Positions 59,068 through 59,288 of a stretch of 59,288 bases of DNA are shown in pieces (the stretch's first letter is position 1; every line of letters begins with the position of its first letter). Source of the stretch: an uncultured Fibrobacter sp. (GTDB lineage Bacteria > Fibrobacterota > Fibrobacteria > Fibrobacterales > Fibrobacteraceae); assembly GCF_947305105.1 (NCBI RefSeq), contig NZ_CAMZCS010000019.1, positions 1 through 59,288 on the forward strand, given 5' to 3'. A program made the translations under genes and the position numbers. Below the pieces are notes generated by a model. It was not told the origin of the DNA, did no database searches, and saw only the letters and a program-made list of their open reading frames with translations.

Positions 59068-59252
59068 TGCAAACCTGAATGATAATTTTCGAATATTCTG
59101 AGCAGACATTCCCCCATAACATATTGGCTGTAAACAAGTTATGACTTCCAAGCAAAGCCATGCTCATCCGTACAGCATAAGAAATAAGTGTTCAAAAAAA
59201 TGGACAAACATTGCCTTTTCGCAATAAAAAATCTATTATTTCGAAAGATAGA
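59068..59252 (+). promoter_or_regulatory. CRISPR leader with promoter
   Basis: A 185-bp AT-rich non-coding stretch between cas2 and the first repeat. Near its end TTGCCT (59211-59216), a 17-bp spacer and TATTAT (59234-59239) form a good sigma-70-type promoter. Transcription would start near 59246, just before the first repeat. No open frame or repeat-like copy is seen in it. Confidence 0.7.
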
Positions 59253-59288
59253 GCCTAAAGGCCTAAGAAAATTTCTACTCTTGTAGAT
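59253..59288 (+). CRISPR. first direct repeat of a type V-A CRISPR array (array cut by the window end)
   Basis: A 36-bp unit starting GCCTAAAGGCCTAAG and ending with the Cas12a hallmark AATTTCTACTCTTGTAGAT. The 3' part forms the crRNA stem TCTAC-TCTT-GTAGA recognised by Cas12a. Position right after the leader, and the end of the window exactly at the last repeat base, mean the first spacer begins at the next base outside the window. With only one copy visible, repeat length is inferred from the family. Confidence 0.88.

Overview
The window looks like chromosomal DNA of a cellulose-degrading Fibrobacter (phylum Fibrobacterota). The evidence is a large secreted fibro-slime protein, GH9 and GH5 cellulase-type enzymes with Por/T9SS-like C-terminal tails, and lipoproteins with long poly-Ser linkers. 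Most of it is GC-rich and densely coding. Three stretches are clearly AT-richer: about 39.6-41.5 kb, 47.0-47.9 kb, and everything from about 52.8 kb to the end.

Layout. 1-9.2 kb (minus strand): a truncated oligopeptide-binding lipoprotein, then rnc, acpP, fabG and fabD, a GH9 cellulase, and plsX, rpmF and a DUF177 gene. This is the classical yceD-rpmF-plsX-fab-acpP-rnc neighbourhood with a cellulase gene between plsX and fabD. 9.3-10.7 kb (plus): queF and a queuosine-precursor transporter. 10.7-13.1 kb (minus): two Ser-rich lipoproteins that share a Cys-containing domain. 13.3-18.2 kb (plus): glycosyltransferase, topoisomerase III and a GH3 enzyme. 18.3-19.4 kb (minus): a DnaQ-like exonuclease and a secreted protein. 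19.5-24.6 kb (plus): gluQ and a 1371-residue protein that looks like a decayed DUF4011/DUF3320 helicase-nuclease. 24.6-29.8 kb (minus): a SPOR protein and the fibro-slime protein. 30-38 kb: an FHA-GGDEF signalling protein, a MATE exporter, a lipoprotein, a Cys-His-Asp acyltransferase-like protein, an unknown acidic protein, a sugar permease and mnmE. 38-48 kb: aldose epimerase, GH5, GH57, hpt and small lipoproteins. 47.9-52.7 kb (minus): gltX, a zinc-ribbon/BON protein, a WYL regulator and queA. 53.4-59.3 kb (plus): a canonical type V-A CRISPR-Cas locus, cas12a-cas4-cas1-cas2-leader, ending exactly at the last base of the first CRISPR repeat.

How genes connect. Four queuosine functions are scattered through the window (queF, transporter, queA, gluQ). 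The fatty-acid and phospholipid genes (plsX, fabD, fabG, acpP) sit beside rnc and rpmF. GH9, GH5, GH57, GH3 and the fibro-slime protein fit a polysaccharide-degrading, surface-attached life.

Unexplained structure. (1) A dispersed family of degenerate 7-bp tandem repeats fills intergenic gaps and has entered at least two genes in frame (gluQ and the acyltransferase-like gene). A separate palindromic element sits in frame inside mnmE. (2) Three cassettes, each a C-terminal gene fragment followed by a divergent small lipoprotein, are inserted in the genome; two of them lie between direct repeats of the galM 3' end. (3) Many genes have a TAnnTT box 6-7 nt before the start codon and little or no Shine-Dalgarno, which suggests leaderless transcription. 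(4) Palindromic TTTTTGCAAAAA sites occur upstream of both the fibro-slime/FHA-GGDEF pair and cas12a. All assignments come from reading the sequence and recalling families; no database search was run.
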